Positions 6,760 to 7,944 of a stretch of DNA of 7,944 bases are shown here, one piece after another. A program made the position numbers and the translations under genes. The stretch's first letter is position 1, and each line of letters begins with the position of its first letter. A model generated the notes under the pieces. The model searched no databases, had not been told where the DNA came from, and worked only from the letters and a program-made list of their open reading frames with translations. This DNA is from Candidatus Peregrinibacteria bacterium (GTDB lineage: Bacteria > Patescibacteriota > Gracilibacteria > UM-FILTER-43-11), in assembly GCA_016927155.1 (NCBI GenBank), contig JAFGNE010000044.1:1-7944 (forward strand). The letters are read 5' to 3'.

Positions 6760-7462
6760 AGTAATTGGTTATGAGCTGCCCCAGCATTTCCACGATTTTA
6801 TTTTTATCATCAAAATTCATGCTGTGCGCGGTCCCCGGAATGGATACCGTGTATCCGCCGTCCCTTTCGACAATCAAATTTAATTCAATGTCTTTATTCC
6901 CCTTATATTCCAGTCTTATCATCCAATTATATTCATCCGTATGTGCCCATTTTTTTTGTTTTTCATCGTAATAATGATTATCCATTTTTCTACCTCCTAT
7001 CAGTTTAAAATCATTGTATCCTATGCCGCCCGGATTGAAATAATTCCAGATTTCATTTTGTTTTTCACAATATGCGATTTCATTTTGATCCTCATCGGCC
7101 TCTCCTTCTTGAATTTTTTCTTCCGGCGCCGTCGGCTGCGGTTGCGCCCCGTCTTCTTCGCTGGGGGGTTCTGCCGTAATCCGGTCAATCCATTTCCTGA
7201 ATTTTTCCACTTCAGCTTCCTGCGCCAGTATTTTTTCGCGCCTTAACTCTTCCGCGGTTACGTGGCGCACAATGTCCGGTTTTTTGTCAGGAGGACTTAT
7301 TTTTGTCGCTTTGGCGTCATGATCCAACCCCGCGTTAAACATTATGCCGATTCCGGTTCCCAGCCCTAAAATCGCCATTAATTTTGTTTTTTTTGTCCTT
7401 AACCACGCCATGATATTTTGTGATTCAGGTTCCTTTGGTGTCGGAATGTTATAAGGGCGCAT
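6740..7462 (-). CDS. Unrecognised membrane-anchored protein with a charged stalk and an A/T-rich C-terminal domain
   Basis: The protein has 240 aa from ATG 7462-7460; Met18 (7411) is an alternative start that would place the membrane helix nearer the N-terminus. I do not recognise a family. A short basic segment (RTKKTK, 22-27) is followed by one hydrophobic helix at about 28-46, so the remainder is probably outside the membrane. Residues 68-95 are a heptad-like charged helix (EELRREKILAQEAEVEKF); 97-128 are acidic and Pro/Gln-rich, likely disordered. A folded-looking domain with many aromatic residues covers 129-240 (WNYFNPGG, WAHTDEYNWMIRLEY). The DNA for the latter is clearly A/T-richer than its neighbours (about 27-32% GC in 6901-7020) and contains an in-frame AGGAGG-ATG. 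It lies 12 nt after the acidic protein's stop and overlaps the double pilin gene by 20 nt, so it belongs to that operon. Confidence 0.75.
   Translation of the reverse strand: MRPYNIPTPKEPESQNIMAWLRTKKTKLMAILGLGTGIGIMFNAGLDHDAKATKISPPDKKPDIVRHVTAEELRREKILAQEAEVEKFRKWIDRITAEPPSEEDGAQPQPTAPEEKIQEGEADEDQNEIAYCEKQNEIWNYFNPGGIGYNDFKLIGGRKMDNHYYDEKQKKWAHTDEYNWMIRLEYKGNKDIELNLIVERDGGYTVSIPGTAHSMNFDDKNKIVEMLGQLITNYYADKNK
6983..6998 (-). promoter_or_regulatory. Internal Shine-Dalgarno (AGGAGG) and in-frame ATG within the 240-aa gene
   Basis: On the minus strand AGGAGG (6998-6993) precedes ATG (6985-6983) by 7 nt, in the frame of the gene, at codon Met160. Initiation there would give an 81-aa C-terminal product ending at 6740. 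It is the best ribosome-binding site noticed in the window, while none of the seven gene starts has one. It may be chance (the bases encode Ile-Gly-Gly-Arg) or a real internal start. Confidence 0.35.
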
Positions 7463-7474
7463 TAAAGTAAAGGG

Positions 7475-7944
7475 TTAAGGTTGGATTTTATTTTCTTTAT
7501 CTTCGGGATCCGGTTCTTTTCCTTCTTCCTGCGCTTCTTCTTCCTCTTTTTCTTTTGGTTTTTCGTCCGCCGGTTTGATTTCATCCGTTTTTACCCCTTC
7601 CGCTTTTTTCTCCGTCTTGATCACTTTTTCTTCCGTCGGGGCGAGTTCGGCGGCAACGTTTACCGTAACGCCCGCCCGGCCTTCGCCCACTTGGGGGATG
7701 GCGGTTTTTCCGGTGACGGTTTCTTTTTCAACCGTCCGTTCCGATTCCCTTATTTCCTGCGTTTTTTCACGCACTTCGCCCATAATAACCATGGCTTCCG
7801 TATCCCCGCGCAGCGCGCGGTCTTCCAGTTCACGGCGCACGGCCATTGTGTTTTTCTGTTCCGCAGGGCCGCTGAGTTTTTCCGGCGCGGCCAGTTTTTC
7901 GATCACCGTTTCACGGCTGTGGCGTGATTCCTGTGTTTCGCCCA
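7475..7944 (-). CDS. C-terminal part of an acidic low-complexity protein (cut by right edge)
   Basis: The frame is open from the right edge to TAA 7477-7475: 155 codons are visible, and the true start lies beyond the window (an in-frame GTG at 7906 is not needed). I recognise no family. The visible part is very rich in Glu and Lys: a helical, charged segment (around AVRRELEDRALRGDTEAMVI) followed by a Glu/Lys/Pro tail (EKEEEEAQEEGKEPDPEDKE) that should be disordered. No membrane segment or Cys is present in this part. It is followed after 12 nt by the 240-aa gene, whose middle is also acidic and proline-rich, so it is probably the upstream member of the pilin-like operon. A linker, spacer or scaffold role is possible but is a guess. 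The opposite strand is also open here only because GAA/AAA codons read as TTC/TTT. Confidence 0.7.
   Translation of the reverse strand, partial: GETQESRHSRETVIEKLAAPEKLSGPAEQKNTMAVRRELEDRALRGDTEAMVIMGEVREKTQEIRESERTVEKETVTGKTAIPQVGEGRAGVTVNVAAELAPTEEKVIKTEKKAEGVKTDEIKPADEKPKEKEEEEAQEEGKEPDPEDKENKIQP

Noticed and set aside
7481..7927. Plus-strand open frame of 148 codons, extremely rich in Phe and Arg
   Set aside because: It mirrors the Glu/Lys-rich codons of the minus-strand gene (GAA/AAA read as TTC/TTT).

Overview
The window looks like a piece of a bacterial chromosome of about 50-55% GC (estimated by eye), most likely from an uncultivated Patescibacteria/CPR-type lineage. The grounds are the small two-helix 'type IV secretion pilin-like' membrane proteins, which are common in that group, an SLH-domain envelope protease, and the absence of a Shine-Dalgarno sequence in front of all seven gene starts that lie inside the window. 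Peregrinibacteria-like groups would fit the GC content and the SLH domains, but the lineage is an inference. The code appears standard: genes end in TAA or TAG, and no gene needs TGA to be read through.

Left part (1-2570, all minus strand): a secreted serine protease of 753 aa (signal peptide, HtrA/trypsin-like domain, two similar middle modules, three C-terminal SLH repeats) is followed after 7 nt by the start of an integral-membrane protein cut by the left edge. The latter is probably the N-terminus of a polyprenyl-phosphate sugar transferase. Both genes point to the cell envelope, and the SLH repeats could bind the type of polymer the transferase would help make. Middle (2571-4620): a 94-bp divergent intergenic region and a complete uvrB of 651 aa on the plus strand. 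Next (4621-5045): a 425-bp convergent intergenic region that is rich in structure. It has 29-bp inverted repeats at 4621-4649 and 4906-4934 enclosing three more hairpins, followed by an intrinsic terminator at 4982-5022.

Right part (5046-7944, all minus strand, transcribed right to left): an acidic, low-complexity protein cut by the right edge; a 240-aa membrane-anchored protein of unknown function; a 192-aa protein with two pilin-like two-helix modules; a 110-aa protein with one; and, behind its own likely promoter, a 235-aa protein in which a MopE-like aspartate/cysteine-rich metal-binding segment precedes one more pilin-like module. Gaps of 12 nt, an overlap of 20 nt and a gap of 1 nt suggest that the first four are one operon. 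The cluster is the part most likely to hold something not well described: four copies of one membrane module in three adjacent genes, one joined to a putative Ca/Cu-binding domain, with two unrecognised partner proteins. Nothing here identifies the machine they belong to; no ATPase, VirB4/VirD4 or prepilin peptidase gene is present in the window.
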